Source: Vibrionaceae bacterium (GTDB taxonomy: Bacteria; Pseudomonadota; Gammaproteobacteria; Enterobacterales; Vibrionaceae). Taken from it: 64,000 nucleotides of DNA. The stretch is from positions 1-64,000 of the forward strand of contig JAAEZQ010000006.1 of NCBI GenBank assembly GCA_018222805.1, in the 5' to 3' direction. Shown here in pieces: positions 53,665 through 62,807 of this stretch (position 1 is its first letter; each line of letters begins with the position of its first letter). Under the pieces are notes generated by a model. The model saw only the letters and a list, made by a program, of their open reading frames with translations. It ran no database searches and was not told the origin of the DNA. The translations under genes and the position numbers were made by a program.

Positions 53665-54588
53665 CTAATTTTCTAGACTGCTGTAGCGGTCCCAGTAGGG
53701 TAGATCAGTACCAAGCTTCTCGCTGATAAAGTCGATAAATACTCTCACTTTTAACGGCATGTGTTTGCGTTCTGGAAAAACGGCGTAAATGGCGTGCTCT
53801 GGTAGAGCGTAGTCTTCCATTACTACCTTCAGGTTACCAGCCGCAATGTCTCTTGATGCGATAAAAGTGGGTAGTTGAGCAATTCCTGAGCCTCGTAAAA
53901 GCAGTTGGCGAATCGCTTCGCTGTTGTTCACCACAAAGTTTCCTCTAGGAAGTACTTTGTACTCACTGCTGTTGTTGATAAACATCCATTCGACACCACC
54001 ACGAAAATAAGAATAGCGTAGGCAGTTATGTGCAACCAAATCATTGGGCTTTTGCGGTGTACCAAACTCAACAAGGTAATCAGGCGATGCACAAAGAACG
54101 CTTTTACAGGGTGCGAGACGTTTGGCGACCAAATTGGATGAGGCTAATTCGCCAATACGAATCCCTAAATCAAAGCTTTCTTTGACTAAGTCGACCATTT
54201 TGTCTTCGAGGTTTAAATCCACTTCTACTTTAGGGTAGCGCGTAAGAAACTCACTGATTAAAGGCGCGATATGCAGCACACCAAACGACATCGGCACGGT
54301 AATTTTGAGCTTACCTTGTGGGGATCCTTGCAGTTCAGATACCGCATCCACACCTTGCTGGGCAAGATTAACGGCTTGAGACGCATATTCAAAATAGCGT
54401 CTTCCCGCTTCAGTCAGGCTTAGTTTTCGGGTGGTTCGATTAAGCAGGCGGATACCCAAGTCATCTTCTAGCTGATTGATGCGTTTACTAATAGCAGATT
54501 TAGTCAGGTTAAGTTGTTTGGCCGCTAGCGAAAAGCTGCCGCACTCTACCACTGCCACAAATACGGGCAGGGAGGCTATCGCGTTCAC
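53665..54588 (-). CDS. LysR-family transcriptional regulator
   Basis: A 307-residue LysR protein. The HTH lies at about 5-62 (GSFSLAAKQLNLTKSAISKR), followed by a linker helix and the effector domain (about 90-295). The subgroup resembles CrgA/DmlR-like regulators with the strand KLKITVPMSFGVLHIAPL. It is divergent from yjjG with a 135-base gap, so it may control that gene or itself. Ligand unknown. Confidence 0.88.
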   Translation of the reverse strand: MNAIASLPVFVAVVECGSFSLAAKQLNLTKSAISKRINQLEDDLGIRLLNRTTRKLSLTEAGRRYFEYASQAVNLAQQGVDAVSELQGSPQGKLKITVPMSFGVLHIAPLISEFLTRYPKVEVDLNLEDKMVDLVKESFDLGIRIGELASSNLVAKRLAPCKSVLCASPDYLVEFGTPQKPNDLVAHNCLRYSYFRGGVEWMFINNSSEYKVLPRGNFVVNNSEAIRQLLLRGSGIAQLPTFIASRDIAAGNLKVVMEDYALPEHAIYAVFPERKHMPLKVRVFIDFISEKLGTDLPYWDRYSSLEN

Positions 54589-54723
54589 ATCAATCTCCTT
54601 TGCATTGGGTATAACTGTTGATTATATGGATACAATTAATTTCCAATTATAGAGATTATCTTCAAGAAGAAAACAATCTAGACTATGCACCAGTATTACG
54701 ACCTTGATTTGGGAATGAATAAA

Positions 54724-55398
54724 ATGAAGTATGATTGGATTTTGTTTGATGCTGATGAAACCTTGTTCCACTTTGATGCATTCAAAGGTTTACAACTGAT
54801 GTTTTCTCGCAAAGGCGTAGATTTTACTCAACAGGATTTTACTCACTACCAAAAGGTAAATAAGCCATTGTGGGTTGATTATCAAGATGGAAAAGTGACA
54901 GCGGATGAGCTGAAACACAAACGATTTACCGAGTGGGCAGAAAAGCTCAATACCACTACCGCGGAGTTAAACAGCGCATTTTTAGAAGCCATGGCTGACA
55001 TTTGTAGCTTGCTGCCAGGCGCGAAAGAGCTGATGGAAGCGCTGCAAGGTAAAGCTAAAATGGGCATTATCACCAACGGTTTTACCGAACTTCAAGCTAT
55101 CCGCCTTGAACGTACGGGGATGGCCGACTACTTTGATCAAATCGTGATTTCCGAGCAAGTCGGTGTCGCAAAACCGGACTTAGGCATTTTCGAATACGCA
55201 ATGCAGCAAATGGGGCAGCCATGTAAAACACGCGTTTTAATGGTGGGAGATAACCTGCATTCAGACATCTTAGGTGGTAATAACTTTGGTATTGAAACCT
55301 GTTGGTTGAATACAACTGGCGCATGTGTGGATGATTGTATCGCACCCAGCTATACCGTAGAGTCGTTGAGCGAGCTTAAGAACATTTTGGTCGCCTAG
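54724..55398 (+). CDS. yjjG: Pyrimidine 5'-nucleotidase YjjG
   Basis: A 224-residue HAD-superfamily phosphatase. The nucleophile motif is DADET (9-13), motif II GIITNGFTELQ follows at about 115-125, the lysine is in VGVAKPD, and motif III is MVGDNLHSDILGG. The segment NKPLWVDYQDGKVT is shared with E. coli YjjG, which clears non-canonical pyrimidine nucleotides and protects against nucleoside analogues. I chose ATG 54724 because MKYDWILFDADET is the family start; upstream in-frame ATGs exist at 54685 and 54715. Confidence 0.9.
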   Translation: MKYDWILFDADETLFHFDAFKGLQLMFSRKGVDFTQQDFTHYQKVNKPLWVDYQDGKVTADELKHKRFTEWAEKLNTTTAELNSAFLEAMADICSLLPGAKELMEALQGKAKMGIITNGFTELQAIRLERTGMADYFDQIVISEQVGVAKPDLGIFEYAMQQMGQPCKTRVLMVGDNLHSDILGGNNFGIETCWLNTTGACVDDCIAPSYTVESLSELKNILVA

Positions 55399-55486
55399 CT
55401 AGTCATTAAATAGGGCTTAAAAACAGGGAATAACCACGTCAGATATCAAGCAGCTAGACACTAAAGTTGTCTATCAGAATAAGTGG

Positions 55487-55975
55487 ATGACGGTTCGTGA
55501 AGATAAAATCTTACGCCCAAGTGGTACGGAAGGCATCTATGGTGTCGTCGACAAACCAGATTGCGTCGCGATTCTTGCTATCGACAATGGGGCGATTCAT
55601 TTAGTTCAACAGTTTCGTTATACCGTGGGTCAGCGCTGTTGGGAGATCCCACAAGGTGCTTGGGAATCTAGTCCAGATGTTGATCCTTTGGAATTGGCGA
55701 AAGGTGAACTGCGGGAAGAAACTGGCATGTTGGCGGGAACGATGGAATACGTTGGCGCACAGTTTATCGCTTACGGCTTTTTAAATCAGACTTGCCATGT
55801 TTACTTTGCCAGTGATCTTGCTGAAGTTGGTAATCAGCTTGATAGCGAAGAAGAGGATCTTATTTCCCGAGCGTTCCCGGTAGAAGAGTTCGAGCAAATG
55901 ATGATCGATGGCACTATAAAAGACAGCGTGACCATTGCCGCTTATGGTTTGGCGAAGCTTAAGACATTGATTTAA
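55487..55975 (+). CDS. NUDIX hydrolase, start codon uncertain
   Basis: A frame of at least 162 residues with the NUDIX core GELREETGM (near 85-93) and the block FLNQTCHVYFASDL, resembling ADP-ribose-pyrophosphatase-type enzymes that hydrolyse nucleoside diphosphate derivatives. The nearest ATG is 55487, but homologous-looking coding sequence runs upstream of it (KVVYQNKW) to 55436 without any ATG, GTG or TTG before the stop at 55418. An AGGGA lies six bases before ACG 55436, which would add 17 residues. The NUDIX box is atypical in that the leading Arg is Gly. It may form a unit with yjjG. Confidence 0.7.
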   Translation: MTVREDKILRPSGTEGIYGVVDKPDCVAILAIDNGAIHLVQQFRYTVGQRCWEIPQGAWESSPDVDPLELAKGELREETGMLAGTMEYVGAQFIAYGFLNQTCHVYFASDLAEVGNQLDSEEEDLISRAFPVEEFEQMMIDGTIKDSVTIAAYGLAKLKTLI

Positions 55976-56005
55976 TTAAAACAGACACTATTTTTTGTTT
56001 TGATG

Positions 56006-56034
56006 TTATACAGCGGCATAGTGCCGCTGTATAA
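56006..56034. terminator. 13-bp hairpin between convergent genes
   Basis: TTATACAGCGGCA / TGCCGCTGTATAA is a perfect stem with a TAG loop but no T tail; it may end transcription from both sides. Confidence 0.55.
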
Positions 56035-56049
56035 ACAGTGAGTTATCGC

Positions 56050-56484
56050 TTATTTGTCGACTTTTTTACCTAAGATTTCCACATGCGCTTTTTTAGTCAC
56101 GCCTGTAACTTGCAAGGCTGTACTACCAACCGATTCGTAATCCAATTCAATTTTATCGATTTTAGCGTCATCTTTTGTCGGAAGACTCAGGTTGCGTGAT
56201 GACATGCCATTTGTAAGAATCCCCAAGCTGTCGAACGTCTTTTCTTTTCCGTCTTTCATGATCACTTTAATGCTTTTCAGATTTACCGTACCTTGCGTAC
56301 ATTGGATTTTTATATGGCTAAAGCGAGTATTCGCAAACGGGGATAGCGGTTTTACTGTGTCTGTCTCGGATTTAAAGCTTACGGTTTTTTCTGCAATTTT
56401 GTCCCAGTCACTATCACTCGCGACAGATTGAAATGACGTACAGGCCGCTAAAAGGCAGAGCGTGATGGTTTTTAAAAGTTTCAT
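56050..56484 (-). CDS. Exported DUF2541-like protein
   Basis: A 144-residue exported protein. The signal peptide is about MKLLKTITLCLLAACTSFQS to VAS; AACT is a weak lipobox. The mature part is mainly beta-strand (HIKIQCTQGTVNLKSIKVIM, ALQVTGVTKKAHVEILG), which fits the YaaI/DUF2541 family as I remember it. Function unknown. ATG 56484 has GAGG upstream; a TTG at 56499 is less likely. Confidence 0.65.
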   Translation of the reverse strand: MKLLKTITLCLLAACTSFQSVASDSDWDKIAEKTVSFKSETDTVKPLSPFANTRFSHIKIQCTQGTVNLKSIKVIMKDGKEKTFDSLGILTNGMSSRNLSLPTKDDAKIDKIELDYESVGSTALQVTGVTKKAHVEILGKKVDK

Positions 56485-56934
56485 ATTTTTTCCTCGCAAT
56501 AAACTTAGACGTTTTTAATTCAATTCGATGAGCACTGTGATTTCTTTTTGTCAAAAACTTACTTTGTCTTAAAAAAAAGACTTGTCCATTTTTAAGTTGA
56601 GCGGTGCAAGCAGGTTTTCTTTTTGTAAATCCATCGCTTAGTGTAGTTCAGGAGTGAGCATCTAACGACTTAATTTAGTTAGAGTATTTGGCTTTCTGTT
56701 TTAAACGACTGGACGATACTTTACTTATCTTTATGGTTACCTGCCGTACGTATAGATCAAATCGCAGTATAAAATTAATCGCGATTACTTAGTTCTTACC
56801 TTTTGTGAAACTTAAGAAAAAATGGCTCGTATTGTGTGGTTTTTTCCCGTTGTTATGGCTGGAGTGTACTTTTTACAGCCCTCCGGAAGACCTTTTCTTA
56901 TATGCAATTTAAACAGTACGTAAAGGAAATATAG
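56485..56934. other. Noncoding stretch before phosphonate remnant
   Basis: These 450 bases show no frame with coding character and no strong hairpin. They may once have held upstream parts of the phosphonate transporter operon; I see no convincing protein remains. Confidence 0.4.
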
Positions 56935-57280
56935 AAAAAGCGGTGGTGGCAAATGTTATGTTGCAGGCATCGAAGCTGTTTAATGTGGGGGGCACAGGCC
57001 TCTGGTCAGATACAAAGTTTGGCAGTTAGTCTTCAAAGTGATGTTACTTGTTTGTATGCCCGCGGTTTTAAACATAGCGACCTATTTGTTTGTTAATGCA
57101 TTGACCACCAATTCTGCGGTAGTATTTCTATACACAACCAAGACGTTTCCTGATTCGGTATCGATTCTGAATAAGGATGACGCGGGTCAAGCGGGTGCTG
57201 CTGCGATGATCATTATTTCAGCCGCAATCGCGAAGATCGCTCAGATGACGTTAGGTAAGTTGTTAAAAAATCGCACATAG
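56935..57280 (+). pseudogene. Remnant of a 2-aminoethylphosphonate ABC permease
   Basis: The last 80 codons (57038-57280) encode a stretch resembling the C-terminus of a phosphonate-type ABC permease: KVMLLVCMPAVLNIATYLFV, NALTTNSAVVFLY, then VSILNKDDAGQAGAAAM. Upstream the frame is broken by a stop at 57027-57029 and the conserved cytoplasmic EAA loop is missing, so this is a truncated, shifted fragment. It directly precedes phnR, consistent with erosion of a phosphonate uptake operon. Assignment is by motif memory. Confidence 0.65.
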
Positions 57281-57307
57281 GCTTGGCGTAAAAGATAAGG
57301 AAACCTC

Positions 57308-58012
57308 GTGCAGTACGTAAAAATTAAAGATTCGATTGTTGAACAGATTGAATCAGGCATGCTTTCGCCTCGTCAAAAACTGCCAGCGGAACGCAAGTTG
57401 GCGGAGTCGTTCGACACAACACGAGTTACGTTACGCGAAGCGTTGTCGTTATTGGAAGCGGAAGGACGAATTTACCGTGAAGACCGCAGAGGATGGTTTA
57501 TCTCGCCGGAGCCGCTGCGCTACGATCCAACACAAACGCTCAATTTTCTGAATATGGCGAAAGCGCAAAATCGCGTGCCGAGAACGGAGATGATTGCTGC
57601 AAAAGGTACACTGGCGAACAAGCTGTCTGCGCGCTTGTTACAGTTGCAGCCGTTCTCGGATGTCTATCGAATAGATCGCGTTCGATATTTGGATGATAGA
57701 CCTGTGGTGTATGTGACCAACTATATTCGCCCAGAGATATTCCCTAACTTGTTGAGCTTCGACCTTACCAACTCGCTTACCGACATTTATCGTGATCACT
57801 TTGGTGTAGTGTATAAAAAGACGCGTTACCGAATATCAACCAGCACACTTCTTGGTGAAATCGCGCAAGCGTTACGAGCGACATCAGGCACTCCGGCCAT
57901 GGTTGTCGAGCGTACTAACTATAACCAGCATGGTGAGTTGATCGACTGCGATATTGAGTATTGGCGCCACGATGCCATCAGTATTGAATCGGTAGCAGAA
58001 CTCAATCACTAA
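57308..58012 (+). CDS. phnR: GntR-family phosphonate regulator PhnR
   Basis: A 234-residue GntR/HutC-type repressor. The winged HTH spans about 1-65 (LPAERKLAESFDTTRVTLRE) and a UTRA effector domain about 85-230. The fingerprint fits the TIGR03337-type regulators of 2-aminoethylphosphonate use. GTG start at 57308 follows AAGGAA. It is intact although the genes on both sides are decayed, so it may be an orphan regulator, or still control phn genes elsewhere. Confidence 0.82.
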   Translation: MQYVKIKDSIVEQIESGMLSPRQKLPAERKLAESFDTTRVTLREALSLLEAEGRIYREDRRGWFISPEPLRYDPTQTLNFLNMAKAQNRVPRTEMIAAKGTLANKLSARLLQLQPFSDVYRIDRVRYLDDRPVVYVTNYIRPEIFPNLLSFDLTNSLTDIYRDHFGVVYKKTRYRISTSTLLGEIAQALRATSGTPAMVVERTNYNQHGELIDCDIEYWRHDAISIESVAELNH

Positions 58013-58125
58013 CGTTTGCTTATCTCATATTCAAAGGCTCTATCTTGGAGCCTTTGTTTTATCTAAACAGGAAAACGTAAATGGATTCTTGGCAATCACG
58101 AAACCATTGGGCAATGATTTAGTAA

Positions 58126-58629
58126 AAACAGGATAAAAAGTGGGCTTCAGCGTTTTGGATTCTCGTATTTTTGTTCATGATTATTGAGGCACTCCGGATG
58201 GCCGTCTAATGCTCGGAAAAGGAGGGAACCAGTTCTTCTTCAACAACCGGGCCGAAGCCATGTTTGGTAAGCCAACTCGGTCCCAAAGCATTCTGCACAA
58301 ATCGTTTGATAAGCTCTTCCCTTAGTTAAAAGAAAGTGAATTTGGTTATTCGTAGACTGGGGGCTGGAGCACTCTGCTAACGGTTTTCCGTTTTTTGGTC
58401 AGTTGGATTATTTCCCTCCAGAGCCACTTCGCTGGATTGGAGCCATGACCGTGCCAATGCGGTTCCTCGAATAGAAGCTGCAGAGGATAACGAAGAAAAA
58501 GTTAGAATGTGGGAGAAATGGCTGGCAAAACTCTCTGGGCTAGCAGGCAAAGCCGATAGCTCGACTAAACTGATGACTTCAGCCACAAACGATAAATTTT
58601 GGAATGAAAGTAATAGAGGGGCACTTTAG
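58126..58629 (+). pseudogene. Decayed FAD-dependent oxidoreductase of phosphonate cluster
   Basis: Fragments of a DAO-family oxidoreductase can be read through three frames: VGFSVLDSRIFVHDY (stop at 58185), GTPDGRLMLGKGGNQFFFNN (58188 on), SQSILHKSFDKLFP (stop at 58323), LKESEFGYS, then NGFPFFGQLD joined directly to YFPPEPLRWIGAM in another frame, and a C-terminal tail NAVPRIEAAEDNEEKVRMW. At least two stops, two frame changes and an internal deletion between GQLD and YFPPEP (the region with the family GYSGNGVGP motif is gone) make this a clear pseudogene. The tail overlaps the frame upstream of the carboxypeptidase start. Confidence 0.7.
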
Positions 58630-58681
58630 CCCTGTGTTAGCCTCTGTCTTTCAAGGTCAGATTCAAAAGGTGAGCAATAGA

Positions 58682-59806
58682 ATGAAAATATTCAGCAACT
58701 TCGATAGCGGTAGCATTCACGTCGTGAAAGCGGATGATAAAAACGACATCCAACTTAATATTCCTAACGATAACATGTCGGAGTTCTACCAGTGGTTCCA
58801 TTTCCGTCTGGAAACAGAAGCCGATCAGTCACACACCATTAAGCTGCTAGATTTGGCAAAATCTGCGTATCCAGAAGGGTGGCAAGGCTATGATGTAGTG
58901 GCATCTTATGATCGTGAAGAGTGGTTCCGAGTACCAGCTGATTTTGATGGTGACACTCTCACATTTACGGTTATTCCTGAACGCAGCTCTATCTACTTCG
59001 CTTACTTCGCGCCTTATACGTACGATCGTCACCTTGATTTATTACACATGGCACAAAGCGCGCACCATTGTCAGTTGGAAACGCTAGGCCATACCCTTGA
59101 TGGTAATGACATGAGCCTGCTGACATTCGGCGAGCCAGAAGAAGGCAAAAAGAAAATCTGGATGATTGCACGTCAGCACCCGGGTGAAACAATGGCAGAG
59201 TGGTTTATGGAAGGCATGATTCAGCGTTTGCTGGATGAAAACGATACCGTCGCACGTGTTCTTCTTGAAAAGGCGGTTCTTTACGTTGTACCGAACATGA
59301 ACCCTGATGGTGGCATTCGTGGGCATCTGCGCACTAATGCGGTAGGCGTAAACCTAAACCGTGAGTGGCAAACCCCTTCGATGGAAAAAAGCCCTGAAGT
59401 CTTCTTGGTTCGTCAGCGTATGCTGGAAACGGGTGTGGACATGTTCCTAGATATTCATGGTGATGAAGCGCTTCCATACAACTTTGTGGCTGGTTCTGAG
59501 GGTATTCCCTCTTATGATGAAAGTTTGGCGACTCTAGAGCATGCATTTAAGCAAGCGTTGCTAACAATTACGCCAGAGTTTCAAGATGAAGTAGGGTACG
59601 ACAAAGACGAACCTGGCAAAGCGAACTTAACGGTCGGTTCTAACTGGGTTGCAGAGCAATTCAAGTGTTTGTCATACACCATAGAGATGCCATTCAAAGA
59701 TAACAATAATCATCCTGATCCGCTTTATGGATGGTCACCTGAACGTAGTGTTCTATTCGGTCAAGATGTGTTGGCAGCAACATTAGCGGTTGTTGACAAT
59801 ATTTAA
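58682..59806 (+). CDS. M14-family zinc carboxypeptidase (cytosolic type)
   Basis: A 374-residue metallopeptidase. Residues 1-120 form the beta-sandwich domain typical of cytosolic carboxypeptidases; the catalytic domain follows with zinc ligands His166 and Glu169 (RQHPGETMAEW) and His259 (DIHGDEALPY), the NREW motif (226-229) and a catalytic Glu in LSYTIEMPF (near 347). There is no signal peptide. It trims C-terminal residues from peptides; substrate unknown. I chose ATG 58682, behind AAGGTGAG; the frame also reaches ATG 58604, which overlaps the pseudogene tail. Confidence 0.88.
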   Translation: MKIFSNFDSGSIHVVKADDKNDIQLNIPNDNMSEFYQWFHFRLETEADQSHTIKLLDLAKSAYPEGWQGYDVVASYDREEWFRVPADFDGDTLTFTVIPERSSIYFAYFAPYTYDRHLDLLHMAQSAHHCQLETLGHTLDGNDMSLLTFGEPEEGKKKIWMIARQHPGETMAEWFMEGMIQRLLDENDTVARVLLEKAVLYVVPNMNPDGGIRGHLRTNAVGVNLNREWQTPSMEKSPEVFLVRQRMLETGVDMFLDIHGDEALPYNFVAGSEGIPSYDESLATLEHAFKQALLTITPEFQDEVGYDKDEPGKANLTVGSNWVAEQFKCLSYTIEMPFKDNNNHPDPLYGWSPERSVLFGQDVLAATLAVVDNI

Positions 59807-59840
59807 TGAGTTTTAGTTCCCAATAATAGATCTAACGCCT

Positions 59841-59873
59841 AAGCAGCTCAGTCAAGATGAGCTGCTTTTTTGT
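59841..59873 (+). terminator. Terminator of the M14 carboxypeptidase gene
   Basis: A 10-bp perfect stem (AAGCAGCTCA / TGAGCTGCTT) with a 7-base loop and T6. Confidence 0.93.
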
Positions 59874-60244
59874 TTTAATTTATTTGTCAATTCATGAATT
59901 TTCCTATTCGATCAATGCCTTAAAATTAAAGTCTTAATAATGAGAAATTTCAAATTAATGTGAACTTTGTCACACATTTTCGTGAGGATATGATATTCTG
60001 CGCACCGAGTTGATTATGGCTATATCAATGCAGGTGCACTTTTTCCTCATGCGAGTATTCAGAACACGATCTGGAATACGAATGATGACATGCTTTCGGC
60101 ATTGGTGTTGAACACCAAAGTTACTTTATTCCGGTGTCATTTAGCTAGGTTGCCTCAAATAATAAAGAGAAAGTTGCAGCTTCATATGGATAACGCACTC
60201 CTTCGCGTTTGATGTGTGGCTTGGTATACAAATAGGAAAAAAGA
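59874..60244 (+). promoter_or_regulatory. ompA promoter and long 5' leader with CRP site
   Basis: TGTGAACTTTGTCACA (59959-59974) is a perfect CRP palindrome TGTGA-N6-TCACA. A TATTCT -10 (59994-59999) puts the start near 60006, with CRP centred about -40, a class II arrangement. The leader would then be about 240 nt and includes a hairpin TTGGTG / CACCAA (60102-60118). Long structured leaders are typical of ompA mRNAs and often targets of sRNAs. Confidence 0.75.
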
Positions 60245-61210
60245 ATGAAAAAAATTGCTTTTGCAGTGGCGACTGTACTTGCTGGTGGTGCTATCTCTAA
60301 CGTTGCGCTTGCTGACACTTACATTGGCGGTAAGCTAGGTTATAACGCTCTGAATGATGCGTGTTACCTAGATACGTCATGTGACGATGACAGTTTTGCG
60401 GCGTCAATGCACCTTGGTTACAGCTTCAATGACTACATTGATGCTGAGTACGGTGTTGATTACTTAGGTGATTTCAAAGCAAACTTCAACAAATCAGGCA
60501 AAAACACAGTTGATGGCGAGCTTTGGGCATTGACTCTAGCGCCTAAATTTAACCTTCCGCTGACGGATTCTTGGAACCTGTTCGCGAAAGTAGGTGCTGC
60601 ATACATGATGGCTGGTGATGAAAAAGATTTCGTTCCTACTGGCTCTCTCGGTGCTGAGTACCAAATCAACTACAACTGGAGCCTACGTGCTGAATACCAA
60701 CGTTACCAAGATATGTCTGACGACATCATTGATGACATGGATGCAGACTACTATGGTATTGGTTTTAAATACAAATTCGGTTCTGAGCCAGTGGTTCAGG
60801 AAGAAGTGGTAGAAACTCGTCCGGCAACAAACATTGTTGAGCACGTATACCCGGCACAAACTACAACAGTACAATTTGGTCTTGAAAGTGCAGAAATAAA
60901 AGATACTTCAGCATTATCTGAGACAATTAATGTAATGAACGCTTACCCACAAGCTCAAGTAGAGATTACGGGTTACAGTGATACAACGGGTACTGCTGAA
61001 TACAACCAACAGCTTACTGAAAAACGTGCTAAAGCAGTTGCTGAAGAGTTCCAAGCTCAAGGTATTACTGCAGAGCGTATGACTGTGAAAGGCATGGGTG
61101 AAGCAAACCCAGTCGCTAGCAATGATACACGTCCTGGTCGTGAAATGAACCGTCGCGTAGAAGTCGTTGTTCCAGAATTTAAATACGAAACAACTGAACA
61201 GGCAAAATAA
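60245..61210 (+). CDS. ompA: OmpA-family outer-membrane protein
   Basis: A 321-residue outer-membrane protein. Signal peptide 1-23 (ending ALA-DT), then an eight-stranded barrel (24-180) starting YIGGKLGYNAL and ending YYGIGFKYKF, a short linker, and a periplasmic OmpA domain (about 205-315) with TVQFGLESAEIKD, EITGYSDTTGTAEYNQQLTE and RPGREMNRRVEVVV, which bind peptidoglycan. A CysxxxCys pair lies in the first loop (DACYLDTSCDD). It is a single gene with a CRP site upstream and terminator downstream, expected to be highly expressed. Confidence 0.92.
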   Translation: MKKIAFAVATVLAGGAISNVALADTYIGGKLGYNALNDACYLDTSCDDDSFAASMHLGYSFNDYIDAEYGVDYLGDFKANFNKSGKNTVDGELWALTLAPKFNLPLTDSWNLFAKVGAAYMMAGDEKDFVPTGSLGAEYQINYNWSLRAEYQRYQDMSDDIIDDMDADYYGIGFKYKFGSEPVVQEEVVETRPATNIVEHVYPAQTTTVQFGLESAEIKDTSALSETINVMNAYPQAQVEITGYSDTTGTAEYNQQLTEKRAKAVAEEFQAQGITAERMTVKGMGEANPVASNDTRPGREMNRRVEVVVPEFKYETTEQAK

Positions 61211-61238
61211 TTTGCTGCTTTAGTAAACGTCTCTTTAA

Positions 61239-61266
61239 AGCCAGCGTAAATCGCTGGCTATTTTGA
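61239..61266 (+). terminator. Terminator of ompA
   Basis: An 8-bp perfect stem (AGCCAGCG / CGCTGGCT) with a TAAAT loop and a short T run. Confidence 0.85.
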
Positions 61267-61283
61267 TCCTGCATGTATGGTGC

Positions 61284-62654
61284 TTATTCACATGGCGGGG
61301 CCATATGGATTACAGCTAAGCCACCCAAAGAGGTTTCGCGATATTTCTTATTCATATCCTTACCCGTTTGGTACATGGTTTCGATAACTTTGTCTAATGA
61401 AATTAAGCATTTACTGGTTCTCTTTAAAGCCATGCGAGAAGCGTTTATCGCCTTTATTGCACCCATCGCATTTCGTTCAATACAAGGTACCTGAACCAAT
61501 CCACCGATAGGATCGCAAGTCATGCCGAGAGAGTGTTCCATTGCTATCTCAGCAGCAATACAAATTTGCTCGTTGCTGCCACCTCGTAGTGCGGTTAAGC
61601 CTGCAGCGGCCATAGATGAAGAGACACCTACTTCACCCTGACAACCTACTTCAGCGCCGGAAATAGAAGCATTGGTTTTGTACAAAATGCCAATAGCACC
61701 TGCCACGGCTAGGAAGTCTTTAAGCTGCTTGATGTCGAGCTCTTTGATAAAGCGGTGATAATACATTAACACTGCAGGAATAACGCCAGCTGCTCCGTTA
61801 GTTGGGGAGGTTACGACTTGCCCACCTGCTGCATTCTCTTCACTGACTGCGAAAGCAAACAAGTTAATCCAATCCATGATCTCCATTGGATCATTTTCAA
61901 CGGCTGCGTTGGCTTCCAGTTTCTTCAACAGGTTCGGAGCTCGACGAGTGACATTGAGTCCCCCCTCCAGAATGCCTTCCGTATCAAAGCCGCGTTGCAT
62001 GCAAAGGGACATGACTTTCCAGATCTGCTCTGTTCTTTGATTGATCTCTTCTTCGGCACGAAAAGCCAATTCATTTTGTAGAATCATCCCACCTAAACTA
62101 AAGCCGTTTGCTTCAGCTTTTTCAAGCATTTCATCAGCTGACTTGAATGGGAAAGGGACTTCAACCTCAGCTTGCTGCGTACCATTTTCCAGCTCGTCTG
62201 CTGTTGCAATAAAACCACCACCAATAGAGTAATAAATCTCAAACGCAAGTTGTTCGCCAGATTCATCTAATGCAGTGATGGTCATGCCGTTTTCATGCAA
62301 AGGCAGGTTTTCGCTATGAAATACAATGTCATGATCGTAGCTAAAGGTAATTTCGTGGGTTCCGGCCAGCAATAAAGTGTTGGTTTCAATGGTATGTTGA
62401 AGTGCGCTTTTTGCACTGGTCATCTTGATGTTATCAGGTTTATTACCCATCAAGCCCAGTACGGTGGCTCTATCGGTGTGGTGACCTCTGCCGGTTAGTG
62501 ATAACGAACCATACAAGTCTACTTGAACCCTATGCACTTTCGCCATAGAGTCTTGAAGTAACTGGGTAAAGTTGAACCCGGCGAGCATTGGACCGTTGGT
62601 GTGGGAACTTGAAGGCCCTACACCAACCTTAAAAATATCGAAAATCGACAGCAT
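61284..62654 (-). CDS. sdaA: L-serine ammonia-lyase (dehydratase)
   Basis: A 456-residue single-chain iron-sulfur serine dehydratase that turns L-serine into pyruvate and ammonia. The N-terminal beta domain starts FKVGVGPSSSHTNGPM; the alpha domain carries the cluster cysteines in GAEVGCQGEVG and MTCDPIGGLVQVPC. Length fits bacterial type 2 enzymes (about 455). It is monocistronic. ATG 62654 is preceded by AAGGAAG. Confidence 0.95.
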   Translation of the reverse strand: MLSIFDIFKVGVGPSSSHTNGPMLAGFNFTQLLQDSMAKVHRVQVDLYGSLSLTGRGHHTDRATVLGLMGNKPDNIKMTSAKSALQHTIETNTLLLAGTHEITFSYDHDIVFHSENLPLHENGMTITALDESGEQLAFEIYYSIGGGFIATADELENGTQQAEVEVPFPFKSADEMLEKAEANGFSLGGMILQNELAFRAEEEINQRTEQIWKVMSLCMQRGFDTEGILEGGLNVTRRAPNLLKKLEANAAVENDPMEIMDWINLFAFAVSEENAAGGQVVTSPTNGAAGVIPAVLMYYHRFIKELDIKQLKDFLAVAGAIGILYKTNASISGAEVGCQGEVGVSSSMAAAGLTALRGGSNEQICIAAEIAMEHSLGMTCDPIGGLVQVPCIERNAMGAIKAINASRMALKRTSKCLISLDKVIETMYQTGKDMNKKYRETSLGGLAVIHMAPPCE

Positions 62655-62807
62655 TATTGACTTCCTTTAGCAGTGGACCTTTCATAGGTCTCTAGAGTAT
62701 GACTGTTAATCGGATGTTAATCCCTAGGAAGCGGTAGGCAAAGAAGATTTTTATATAATTGCCAACTCATGCGCTATGCGACCAAGATAATTAATAGAGA
62801 TCGTAGT

